Assembly (NCBI GenBank): GCA_903864555.1
Contig: CAIPGJ010000201.1
Coordinates: 1 to 8,652 of the forward strand
DNA length: 8,652 bases
Reading direction: 5' to 3'
Source: an uncultured Pseudomonadota bacterium
Lineage (GTDB): Bacteria > Pseudomonadota > Gammaproteobacteria > Burkholderiales > SG8-39
The notes beneath the pieces are model-generated. The model did no database searches, was not told the DNA's origin, and saw only the letters and a list, made by a program, of their open reading frames with translations. The translations under genes and the position numbers were made by a program. Positions 1 to 6,564 of this stretch are shown piece by piece. Within the stretch, counting starts at the first letter, position 1; every line of letters starts with the position of its first letter.

Positions 1-350
1 GTGAGATCCCTCCCTGCGTCATAAGGGAGCTTGGCATACAGGCTGCCATTGCTTGCCAACGAGGAGGTGCCGAGCAGCAGCGTGTAGCCGTCAGGCTTGC
101 TGCGCACGACCAGATCAGTGCCGATCACGCCATTGCTGCCGCCGCGGTTCTCGATCAGGAACTGCTGCCCCACCGTTTCACTGAGACGCTGCGCAATCAG
201 GCGTGCAATGAGATCGGTAGGCCCGCCAGGGGGATAAGCCACCACCACGCGCACCGTTTGGGCGGGGTAGTTCTGTGCTTGACTCATGCTGCTGAAACCG
301 GCGATCCATCCGGAAATGGCAATGCCAACCAGGGTCCATCGTGCCTTCAT
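1..350 (-). CDS. Bug/TctC-family periplasmic solute-binding protein, C-terminus cut by window edge
   Basis: This is the N-terminal 116 codons of a tripartite tricarboxylate transporter (TTT) type binding protein. The family captures carboxylates and other small organic acids in the periplasm and delivers them to a TctAB-type membrane pair. Residues 1-25 form a signal peptide: a basic start (MKARW), a hydrophobic core and cleavage after SQA. The mature N-terminus NYPAQTVRVVVAYPPGGPTD is the hallmark of the family, followed by IENRGGSNGVIGTD and PDGYTLLLGTSS, also typical. The ATG at 348-350 has a GGAGG six bases upstream (plus-strand cctcc at 357-361), which supports the start. About two thirds of the usual ~325 residues lie outside the window. 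It is divergent from the MaoC/CoA-transferase operon, so it may supply that pathway's substrate, but orphan Bug genes are common in Burkholderiales and the ligand cannot be inferred. Family call is secure. Confidence 0.93.
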   Translation of the reverse strand, partial: MKARWTLVGIAISGWIAGFSSMSQAQNYPAQTVRVVVAYPPGGPTDLIARLIAQRLSETVGQQFLIENRGGSNGVIGTDLVVRSKPDGYTLLLGTSSLASNGSLYAKLPYDAGRDL

Positions 351-547
351 GAGTAGCCTCCACCTTAAGTGTTGTTTTGGACAGGTGTAGCGATGTGCAG
401 GCAGTTTAGCAGGGTGTTTCAAAGATGGGCGCCTCCCCGCCCCGGCTTGCCACTTGCGTCCTGGCAGGCCGCGGCACTTCCCTGCATTGCTTCCGCTGTT
501 CGCCTGCTGCCAGCCGGAACCGTGACGGGATATCTGTCCTTTGGTCC

Positions 548-573
548 TGATATGATGCATGCTCATCCGCATG
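548..573 (+). promoter_or_regulatory. Candidate extended -10 promoter with overlapping inverted repeat
   Basis: TGATATGAT at 548-556 matches an extended -10 element (TGn followed by TATGAT, one mismatch to TATAAT). I found no convincing -35 box, as expected for extended -10 promoters. Transcription would start near 563, giving a leader of about 90 nt before the GTG at 654. Immediately downstream, CATGC (558-562) and GCATG (569-573) form a 5-bp inverted repeat with a 6-bp spacer over the predicted start site, where an operator could sit. Found by eye only. Confidence 0.3.
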
Positions 574-640
574 ACAGAATTACAGGCGCGTCATCCAAGA
601 GCGCGCCGCGGACTACGCAGGTACACATCATCACAGTGTG

Positions 641-648
641 AAGGGGAG
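641..648 (+). promoter_or_regulatory. Ribosome binding site that fixes the GTG start of the MaoC-like gene
   Basis: AAGGGGAG lies five bases before the GTG at 654-656. There is no in-frame ATG before residue 24 of the product, so this strong Shine-Dalgarno match is what selects the GTG. Confidence 0.75.
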
Positions 649-653
649 CAAGC

Positions 654-1763
654 GTGAGCACAGCAGTATCGTCCTCCTATGGCCGCATCACCGACGAAGC
701 GGTGGCCGAAATCAACAAGACCATGGGCGTCGAGCGCCCCATGCAGCAGTTCAACACCGCGGCGAGCGAGGACACCATCCGCCATTACATGCTTGGCCTG
801 GGTGACGACAATCCGCGCTGGACCAATCCCGGGTATGCGGCCGGCACCCGCTGGGGCGGCATGATCGCTCCGGCCACCTTTGTGCAAACCTGTGGCTTCC
901 CGCGCGCACGCGGACTGCCGGGCGTACATGGCTTGTTTACCGGCATGGATTTCCACTGCCATGTGCCCATCAAGGTCGGCACGCGCATCCGCGCGACCTC
1001 CGCCCTGCACGAGATGAAGGAGCGCCACGGGAAATTCGCCGGCCGCGAATACCAGCAGACCTATGCCACGCGCTACCGCGACGAGCAGGACCAGGTTCTC
1101 ACCACGGTCTATTCCCACACCTTCCGCACCGAGCGCAAGAAGGTGGAAAAGGGCCGCAAGTACGCCGACATCCAGCCCCAGACCTACACCGATGCAGACC
1201 TGGTGAAAATCGAGGAAGGCTACCGGCACGAGATCGCCAGTCGCCGCGGCGCGCGCACGCTTTGCTTTGAGGACACGCAGGTGGGCGATGCCATGTGGGA
1301 CATCGTCAAGGGGCCGCTGACCATCACGGACTGCATCTGCTTCGTCTCCGGCTTTGGGTGGGTGTATGCCATGCCGCACCGGCAATGGTTCGAGTACCGC
1401 CAGCGCCATCCCGGCGTCGGCTCGAAGAACAAGCTCGGCATCTGGGATGTTCCCGAGCGCGTGCACTGGGAGGAAGACTATGCCCAGGAAATCGGCATGC
1501 CCACGGTGTACGACTATGGCCCGCAGCGCATTGGCTGGTTCGACCACGCCGTGTCCGACTGGATGGGTGATGACGCCTGGGTGCGCCGCCTGCAGGTGCA
1601 GCTGCGTGCACCCAACTTCATCGGCGATACCACCTGGATACGCGGCACGGTGAGCAAGAAGACTGAATTCGATGGCTGCATCGAGCTGGAAATGCGCGCC
1701 GAAGACCAGCGCGGGCGTGTGACAGCGCTGGGCAGCGCCGAAGTGATCCTGCCGCGCCGCTGA
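654..1763 (+). CDS. Double hot-dog MaoC-like acyl-CoA dehydratase/hydratase family protein
   Basis: A 369-aa cytosolic protein resembling the 'MaoC family dehydratase N-terminal domain' (FAS1-DH-like) group. The first hot-dog fold spans about residues 30-165 and carries GDDNPRW at 50-56, the degenerate version of the hydratase-2 motif GDxNPxH in which Trp replaces the catalytic His. The second hot-dog domain spans about 200-367 and includes GPLTITDCICFVSGFG at 220-235 and YDYGPQRIGWFDHAVSDWMG at 286-305. I see no intact Asp/His hydratase motif there either. Family members hydrate enoyl-CoA thioesters, but some are of unproven activity. The gene opens an operon with the CoA-transferase, 71 bp downstream, so the partner reaction is probably on a CoA thioester made by that enzyme. 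Itaconyl- or mesaconyl-type hydratases are precedents for such a pairing, but no substrate can be assigned here. Family call good, activity uncertain. Confidence 0.85.
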   Translation: MSTAVSSSYGRITDEAVAEINKTMGVERPMQQFNTAASEDTIRHYMLGLGDDNPRWTNPGYAAGTRWGGMIAPATFVQTCGFPRARGLPGVHGLFTGMDFHCHVPIKVGTRIRATSALHEMKERHGKFAGREYQQTYATRYRDEQDQVLTTVYSHTFRTERKKVEKGRKYADIQPQTYTDADLVKIEEGYRHEIASRRGARTLCFEDTQVGDAMWDIVKGPLTITDCICFVSGFGWVYAMPHRQWFEYRQRHPGVGSKNKLGIWDVPERVHWEEDYAQEIGMPTVYDYGPQRIGWFDHAVSDWMGDDAWVRRLQVQLRAPNFIGDTTWIRGTVSKKTEFDGCIELEMRAEDQRGRVTALGSAEVILPRR

Positions 1764-1784
1764 ATGTCCGCATCGGGGCGGGCG

Positions 1785-1799
1785 GTGCGAGCGACGCAC
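1785..1799 (+). other. Small hairpin in the gap between the MaoC-like and CoA-transferase genes
   Basis: GTGCG (1785-1789) and CGCAC (1795-1799) can pair around a 5-nt loop, 35 bases before the next start codon. It has no T-tract, so it is unlikely to end transcription. It could affect mRNA stability or the relative yield of the two proteins, or be chance in GC-rich DNA. Confidence 0.2.
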
Positions 1800-1819
1800 G
1801 TGGCGGCCGGCCCCCGACT

Positions 1820-1826
1820 GGAGGAG
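1820..1826 (+). promoter_or_regulatory. Ribosome binding site of the tandem CoA-transferase
   Basis: GGAGGAG ends eight bases before the ATG at 1835. This is a near-consensus site and suggests strong independent initiation despite the shared transcript. Confidence 0.75.
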
Positions 1827-1834
1827 CACCAAAC

Positions 1835-4342
1835 ATGAGCGAGACGACGCGCGGCTTCAAGCCGCTCGAGGGCATACGCGTGCTGGATTTTTCGCGCGTG
1901 CTCTCCGGACCCATGGCCACCATGGTCATGGCCGACCTGGGGGCCCACGTGATCAAGGTGGAGGACCTGGAGGGCAGCGATGTCACCCGCCACAACCCGC
2001 CCTACGTGAACGGCGAGAGCCATTACTTCCTCTCGCTCAACCGCAACAAGGAGAGCGTTGCACTCGACCTCAAGAAACCCGAGGGGCTGGAGATCGTGCG
2101 CTCGCTCGCAGCGCAGTCCGACATTGTGGTGGAGAACTTCCGTCCCGGCGTGGCCGGGCGCATCGGCATCGGCTACGAGGCCCTGTCCCGGATCAATCCC
2201 CGCCTGGTCTACTGTTCCATCTCGGGGTTTGGCCAGACCGGTCCGTGGCGTGACAAGACAGCCTTCGACCTGGTGATACAGGCGCTGACCGGCGCCGTTG
2301 CCGTGACCGGCGAGCCCGATCGCCCGCCGGTGAAAATGGGCCTGCCGCTGGCCGACGAGTTGTCCGGAATGTTCTGCACCATCTCGGCCCTGGCTGCGCT
2401 GGAGCAGCGCGAACGCACCGGCCGCGGCGCCTATCTGGACACGGCCATGTACGACGTGGGCACATCGCTGCTCGCCTACATGGCCAATGTCTACTTTGCC
2501 ACCGGTGAGCAGGCACAGCGCCTGGGCTCGCGCCACCCCACCATCTATCCATACAACGCTTTCGAGACCCGCGATGGCCACATCGTGGTGGCAGCCTTCA
2601 CCCAGGTGTTCTGGCGCAAGTTCAGCAGGGTGCTGGGCCGCGAGGACCTGGCCGACAATCCACGCTACGCCACCTTTGCCGACCGTCACCGCAACCGTCC
2701 GGAACTGGGTGCCATCCTCGAAGCCATCATGCGCACCCGCACCACCGCCGAGTGGGAGGAGGCGCTGCGCGCGGGCGATGTGCCCAATGGCCCGGTGAAC
2801 TCGGTGGCACAGGCCATCGAAATGGAGCAGACGCTGGCGCGCCGCATGGTGGTGGAAATGGACCATCCAGTCGCCGGTCGGCTGCGCACCCTGGGCACAC
2901 CCTTCCATTTCGATTTCGAGGGCGGGGCGCAATTCCGGCCGGACTGTCGGCCCGCGCCGGTGCTGGGGCAGCACACCAGATCGGTGTTGCGCGACCTGTT
3001 GGGATACGACGAAGCCCGTATCGAGCGGCTCGCCGCGGACAAGGTCGTAGGCCTGTCGGCGGTGCCGGGCCAGACGCTGGGCACGCGTCGCGAACTGCCT
3101 GCAGCGGCTGCAACTGCAGCTGCGCCCGCCCCGGCCCCCGCGACCGCCGCGTCCAATGCACTGCCCCTGGCCGGTGTTCGCGTGATCGATCTCACGCGCA
3201 TGTTTGCCGGTCCCTATGGCGCGCAGATCCTGGCCGACCTGGGTGCCGAGGTAATCAAGGTGGAAGAGCCGCGTGTGGGAGATCCGACCCGGCGCAACAT
3301 CCCCTTCATCAAGGAGGAGAGCACCTATTTCATGTCGGTGAACCGCGGCAAGAAAAGCGTGGTGCTGGACCTCAAGACAGAAGGCGGGCGCAAGGCGCTG
3401 CTGGACCTGGCTGCAAAATCCGACGTCATCATTGAAAACTACCGCGTCGGCGTGATGAACCGGCTGGGCCTGTCCTATGAGGCGCTGCGCAAGGCCAACC
3501 CGCACATCCTGGTATGTGCCATTTCCGGGTATGGCCAGACCGGGCCCTTGCGCGACAAGATTTCCTTCGACCTAGTCAACCAGGCCATGGCGGGCACCAT
3601 GGCCATCACCGGCGAAGAGGGCCGGCCGCCGGTACGCATCGGCCTGCCGGTGGGAGACCTCAATGGCGGCATTTTCAGCGCGCTGGCCATCCTTGCCGCC
3701 CTCCGGGCACGCCGCTGCATCGGCAAGGGCAGCTACATGGACCTGGGTCTGCATGACATGCTGATCGCCCTGCTGGGCTATCTCGCGCAGCTTTACTTCA
3801 CCACCGGCGAGTCGCCGCAGCCGGTGGGCTCGGGCCATCACCACATCGCTCCCTATGGCGCATTCAAGGCAAGCGACAACTTTTTCATCATCGCCGCCTT
3901 CTCCCAGGCATTCTGGGCCAAGTTCGCCCAGGCCATAGGCCGGCCCGAACTGGTGGGCGATCCGCGCTTTGCCACCATCGATGCGCGCAAGGACAACAAG
4001 CAGGCCTTGCACGACATCATCGAGCCCATCCTCAAGGGCGACACCGTGGATAACTGGCTCAAGCGCCTGGATGCGGCCGATGTGCCCTGCTCGCGCGTGG
4101 CCTCGGTGGGAGATGTGCTCACTTCCGAGCAGACGCTGGCACGCGAAATGGTGTTCGATTTCGAGCATTCCAGCGTGGGTCGGGTGCGATCGGTGGGTCA
4201 TCCGCTCCGGGCCGATGGCAAAGTGTGGCGCACGCTGGTGCCGCCCCCCGTCCTTGGCGAGCATACCGTGGAGGTGTTATCGAGCCTGCTCGGATATTCA
4301 AGCGAGGACATTGCAAGACTGCAGGCCGCGGGCAAGTCATAG
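1835..4342 (+). CDS. Fused tandem class III (CaiB/BaiF) CoA-transferase, two full domains
   Basis: An 835-aa protein, about twice the usual ~400 residues. Class III enzymes move CoA between acyl-CoA donors and carboxylate acceptors through an aspartyl-CoA intermediate. Domain 1 (about 11-405) and domain 2 (about 445-830) align without gaps at an offset of 434 residues in their N-terminal parts; by hand count 56 of 112 positions (11-122) are identical. Both keep the ADLGA.VIKVE start, the SGFGQTGP/SGYGQTGP loop and the catalytic Asp: D174 in GLPLADELSG and D608 in GLPVGDLNGG. An Ala/Pro-rich linker joins them (about 421-442). Known relatives of this layout are the DMSP enzyme DddD, also two class III domains in one chain, and the two-subunit transferases such as SmtA/SmtB. 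None of the usual DddD neighbours (BCCT transporter, dehydrogenases) is seen here. It follows the MaoC-like gene in one operon. Fold and fusion are secure; substrates are unknown. Confidence 0.93.
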   Translation: MSETTRGFKPLEGIRVLDFSRVLSGPMATMVMADLGAHVIKVEDLEGSDVTRHNPPYVNGESHYFLSLNRNKESVALDLKKPEGLEIVRSLAAQSDIVVENFRPGVAGRIGIGYEALSRINPRLVYCSISGFGQTGPWRDKTAFDLVIQALTGAVAVTGEPDRPPVKMGLPLADELSGMFCTISALAALEQRERTGRGAYLDTAMYDVGTSLLAYMANVYFATGEQAQRLGSRHPTIYPYNAFETRDGHIVVAAFTQVFWRKFSRVLGREDLADNPRYATFADRHRNRPELGAILEAIMRTRTTAEWEEALRAGDVPNGPVNSVAQAIEMEQTLARRMVVEMDHPVAGRLRTLGTPFHFDFEGGAQFRPDCRPAPVLGQHTRSVLRDLLGYDEARIERLAADKVVGLSAVPGQTLGTRRELPAAAATAAAPAPAPATAASNALPLAGVRVIDLTRMFAGPYGAQILADLGAEVIKVEEPRVGDPTRRNIPFIKEESTYFMSVNRGKKSVVLDLKTEGGRKALLDLAAKSDVIIENYRVGVMNRLGLSYEALRKANPHILVCAISGYGQTGPLRDKISFDLVNQAMAGTMAITGEEGRPPVRIGLPVGDLNGGIFSALAILAALRARRCIGKGSYMDLGLHDMLIALLGYLAQLYFTTGESPQPVGSGHHHIAPYGAFKASDNFFIIAAFSQAFWAKFAQAIGRPELVGDPRFATIDARKDNKQALHDIIEPILKGDTVDNWLKRLDAADVPCSRVASVGDVLTSEQTLAREMVFDFEHSSVGRVRSVGHPLRADGKVWRTLVPPPVLGEHTVEVLSSLLGYSSEDIARLQAAGKS

Positions 4343-4601
4343 CCGCGCTGCATCAGCCGGCCGGATCGGCCTTTGTTCGACGGGCCGTGGAAAAGCGCAT
4401 TCGGGACAGCCCCTTCATGCAGATGGGGCGGCCCGTTATCAGAACCGCCAGAAAGACGCGGCTACCAGCGCCCCCGTCCCTGACTTGCTTGCCCGGCACG
4501 GGCGCGCGCGATTGACGCGTTGCCACGGATCAGCTCGGTGCGGGTTACCACGCGGGTGGAAGGTGATCTCGAGAAATTATCATATTTCCGGTGATACTCA
4601 C
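4343..4601. other. Convergent intergenic region with no gene
   Basis: The 259 bases between the ends of the CoA-transferase and TM2 genes contain no ORF I can support. They hold several short inverted repeats (listed separately) but no classic stem plus T-tract terminator. GGCCG/CGGCC around a 3-nt loop at 4359-4371, followed by TTTGTT, is the nearest to a terminator for the plus-strand operon. Confidence 0.5.
4359..4376 (+). terminator. Weak candidate terminator after the CoA-transferase operon
   Basis: GGCCG (4359-4363) and CGGCC (4367-4371) form a 5-bp GC stem around GAT, followed by tttgtt (4372-4376 and on). It begins 17 bases after the stop codon. The stem is short and the T-run imperfect, so support is weak. 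Confidence 0.25.
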
Positions 4602-4602
4602 C
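4573..4602 (-). terminator. AT-rich hairpin pair at the 3' end of the TM2 gene
   Basis: GGTGA (4590-4594) and TCACC (4598-4602) form a perfect 5-bp stem with a 3-nt loop that touches the TM2 stop codon. Next to it GAAAT (4573-4577) and ATTTC (4584-4588) pair around TATCAT. The stretch 4571-4590 is strikingly AT-rich in this GC-rich window. It may stop or stabilise transcripts of the TM2 gene, but it is not a canonical terminator. Confidence 0.25.
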
Positions 4603-5015
4603 TACTGTTCAGCGTTTACAACGGTAATCTGATCATTCATCGTCCAGAAATCGTACAACAAGCCCACACCCAGCAGGCCCGCGGTGCACAGGTAGACGAT
4701 GCCCGTCACCCACTTGCCCATGTAGAAACGATGCAGGCCCAGCAGCCCCAGGAAAGTAAGCAGGACCCAGGCAATGGTGTAATTGACCCGGCCGGCGCGA
4801 AAGCGCAGGTCCGCTTCGCGATCCATGCCGGGAATCAGGAACAGGTCGATGACCCAGCCTATCCCCAGCAAGCCCAGCGTGAAGAACCAGATCGTGCCGG
4901 TCACCGGTCGGCCGTAATAGAAACGGTGCGCGCCGGTAAAGCCGACTATCCACAGGATGTAGCCAATGGTCTTGGAGTGGGTGTCCTGGATGGTATTCAA
5001 GATGTGCAACTCCAT
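4602..5015 (-). CDS. Membrane protein with two tandem TM2 domains
   Basis: A 137-aa integral membrane protein of unknown function. The TM2 domain is a pair of membrane helices joined by a short turn, with a conserved G..G.HRFY.G...TG signature. It occurs twice here: GFTGAHRFYYGRPVTG (residues 25-40), followed by a helix with GLLGIGWVIDLF (48-59), and GLLGLHRFYMGKWVTG (90-105), followed by GLLGVGLLYDFW (113-124). This predicts four transmembrane segments with a charged linker (MDREADLRFR, 64-73). The start at 5013-5015 is the only ATG before an upstream in-frame stop. The nearest Shine-Dalgarno-like sequence (AAGGA) lies some 14 bases away, so initiation may be weak. It is 130 bp downstream of the nucleoside transporter on the same strand, so they may be co-transcribed. 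Domain assignment is secure; no role can be given. Confidence 0.92.
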   Translation of the reverse strand: MELHILNTIQDTHSKTIGYILWIVGFTGAHRFYYGRPVTGTIWFFTLGLLGIGWVIDLFLIPGMDREADLRFRAGRVNYTIAWVLLTFLGLLGLHRFYMGKWVTGIVYLCTAGLLGVGLLYDFWTMNDQITVVNAEQ

Positions 5016-5145
5016 ATCTGGGGGTGTGATCCTTCTGAGAACAAGGTATCAGCAAGCGCATGGCCTGTCCCCTGTTCATTCAATCCTTCCTCAGCGCCGC
5101 CCTCGGACAATCCTGGCCCTTGAACCAGCGCCCCCAAACCTTGGG

Positions 5146-6393
5146 TCACACCAGCAAGCCCACCATCGCCGCCGTCATGCAGGTCGCCAGCGTTCCCGCG
5201 ACGATGGATTTCATGCCCAGTGCCACGATTTCCTCACGGCGCTCCGGGCACATGGTCGCGAGCCCGCCAATCATGATGCCCAGGCTGCCGAAGTTGGCAA
5301 AGCCGCACAGGGCGTAAGTCATGAGCAGGCGGCTGCGGGCTGACAGGGTTTCGGGGGGCAGTTGCGCGAGTTCCAGGTAGGCCACCAGCTCATTGAGTAT
5401 GGTCTTGGTGCCCAGCAGCGCGCCGCCCGCCTGCGCCTCGCTCCAGGGAATGCCTGCCAGCCAGGCCAGCGGCGCGAGCAGCCAGCCCAGCAGCAGTTGC
5501 AGCGTCACCGGCGCCCCATGGATGGCTGGCAACAGGCCCAGACCCAGATTGACCAGGGTGACCAGCGCCACCAGCACCAGCAGCATGGCGATGATGTTGA
5601 TCAACAGGGCCGCGCCATCCAGCGTGCCGCGCGTGATGGCATCCATGCTGCTGGTGGCCTCCGATGCCAGTGCCAGCCTGGCGTCGGTGGGGGGCCCTTC
5701 GGCGGGCACCATGATGAGTGAAATCACGATGGCTGCCGGGGCCGACAGCACGGAGGCAATCAGCAGATGTGCCACGGCGTCGGGTATGGCATCCCTCAGG
5801 AAGCTCGAGTACAGAAAGAGCACCGTGCCGGCGATGGAGGCCATGCCGCCCGTCATGATGATGAAGAGCTCGCCGCGGGATACCCGCGTGAGGTAGGGGC
5901 GGATGAAGAGGGGGGCCTCGACCATGCCAACGAACACATTGGCGGCCGCAGACAGGCCCACCACGCCGCCCACCCGCATGGTTCTTTCCAGCAGCCAGGC
6001 GATGGCGCGCACGATGGCCGGCAGCACGCCCCAGTAGAACAACAGCGCGGAAAGCGCGCTCATCACCAGCACCAGCGGCAGCGCACGAAAGGCCAGGACG
6101 AAGGACGAGGCGGGGTCGCTCACCGTGAAGGGAGGCTTTCCGCCGCCCAGGTAGCCGAAGACGAAAGCGGTGCCGGCCTGTGTCGCCTGCTCCAGCCAGC
6201 CAAGCACGGCGTTCAGCGTGAGAAAGGCGTCCTTGACGACGGGCAGCTTGAGAAGGAGCACCGCCAGCAGCAATTGCAACGCGAGTCCTGCAGCGACCGT
6301 GGCCCATGGAATGCGCTGCTTCGCCTCGCTGGCCAGCCACGCCAGGGAAATCAGGCCGATGAGTCCTGCGATTGCGTGCGCGATGTCTGCCAT
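5146..6393 (-). CDS. Concentrative nucleoside transporter (CNT/NupC family)
   Basis: A 415-aa inner-membrane symporter that imports nucleosides with Na+ or H+. Length fits bacterial CNTs. In order: N-terminal helices (about 1-75, Nucleos_tra2_N); a gate region with FVFGYLGGGKPPF (77-89) and a long hydrophobic stretch; the first re-entrant hairpin with NVFVGMVEAPLFIRPYL (152-168); and the C-terminal core with GTKTILNELVAYL (328-340) and CGFANFGSLGI (363-373). By analogy with the Vibrio CNT structure, E335, N367 and S370 match the ribose-binding Glu, Asn and Ser. The nucleobase-binding Gln-Thr-Glu is here M157-V158-E159. Start: ATG at 6391-6393 with an AGG five bases upstream on the minus strand. 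It is divergent from the ANKH-like transporter and lies upstream of the TM2 gene. Family call is very secure; I assign no gene name because paralogues cannot be distinguished. Confidence 0.95.
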   Translation of the reverse strand: MADIAHAIAGLIGLISLAWLASEAKQRIPWATVAAGLALQLLLAVLLLKLPVVKDAFLTLNAVLGWLEQATQAGTAFVFGYLGGGKPPFTVSDPASSFVLAFRALPLVLVMSALSALLFYWGVLPAIVRAIAWLLERTMRVGGVVGLSAAANVFVGMVEAPLFIRPYLTRVSRGELFIIMTGGMASIAGTVLFLYSSFLRDAIPDAVAHLLIASVLSAPAAIVISLIMVPAEGPPTDARLALASEATSSMDAITRGTLDGAALLINIIAMLLVLVALVTLVNLGLGLLPAIHGAPVTLQLLLGWLLAPLAWLAGIPWSEAQAGGALLGTKTILNELVAYLELAQLPPETLSARSRLLMTYALCGFANFGSLGIMIGGLATMCPERREEIVALGMKSIVAGTLATCMTAAMVGLLV

Positions 6394-6471
6394 ATTGCCT
6401 GCCGCTCCCCCGGTCGAAGTCTATCAGCAGGCCCTGTCGCAAAGCCCGCGACGCCCGGCGCCCCGGACAAA

Positions 6472-6485
6472 TCTGCCCCGGCAGA
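6472..6485. promoter_or_regulatory. Palindrome TCTGCC-CC-GGCAGA, possible operator
   Basis: A perfect 6-bp inverted repeat with a 2-bp centre lies between the divergent transporter genes, about 20 bp before the tacaat box. Its symmetry and place suit a dimeric repressor site for either gene. No regulator is encoded in the window to match it. Confidence 0.25.
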
Positions 6486-6564
6486 ATGTGAAACTGCCCA
6501 TACGGAATACAATAAGCATCAAACAACCGTCATCCGACCGCTTGAACACGGATGAGGGCTGGCA

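Larger units (their letters stand above)
351..653. promoter_or_regulatory. Divergent intergenic region between the Bug gene and the MaoC/CoA-transferase operon
   Basis: About 300 bases separate two divergent starts, so both promoters should lie here. Each gene has a good Shine-Dalgarno sequence at its edge (cctcc at 357-361 for the minus gene, AAGGGGAG at 641-648 for the plus gene). A plus-strand extended -10 candidate lies at 548-556. I see no regulator gene, RNA gene or repeat. A 90-codon ORF at 369-641 has no recognisable content and looks fortuitous. Confidence 0.6.

Noticed and set aside
369..641. 90-codon plus-strand ORF in the left intergenic region
   Set aside because: No good ribosome site, no domain, and it overlaps the predicted promoter of the operon.
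591..1832. 413-codon minus-strand frame opposite the MaoC-like gene
   Set aside because: Antisense shadow of a gene with clear family motifs; no recognisable domain in its translation.
1514..3505. 663-codon open frame on the minus strand across the MaoC-like and CoA-transferase genes
   Set aside because: It is antisense to two clearly recognisable genes, its translation is low in family-like pattern, and long antisense frames are expected in high-GC coding DNA.
1835..4342. Assignment of the tandem CoA-transferase as DddD (DMSP lyase)
   Set aside because: Size and two-domain layout fit, but no neighbouring BCCT transporter or ddd genes are present, and class III transferases share their motifs broadly. 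Layout alone does not support the name.
3969..5123. 384-codon plus-strand ORF running from the CoA-transferase end across the TM2 gene
   Set aside because: It is an out-of-frame read-through of the CoA-transferase and antisense of the TM2 gene, with no domain of its own.
5133..5145. CCCAA-ACC-TTGGG hairpin just after the nucleoside transporter stop
   Set aside because: Five-base stem with a 3-nt loop and no T-tract on the minus strand; too weak to call a terminator.
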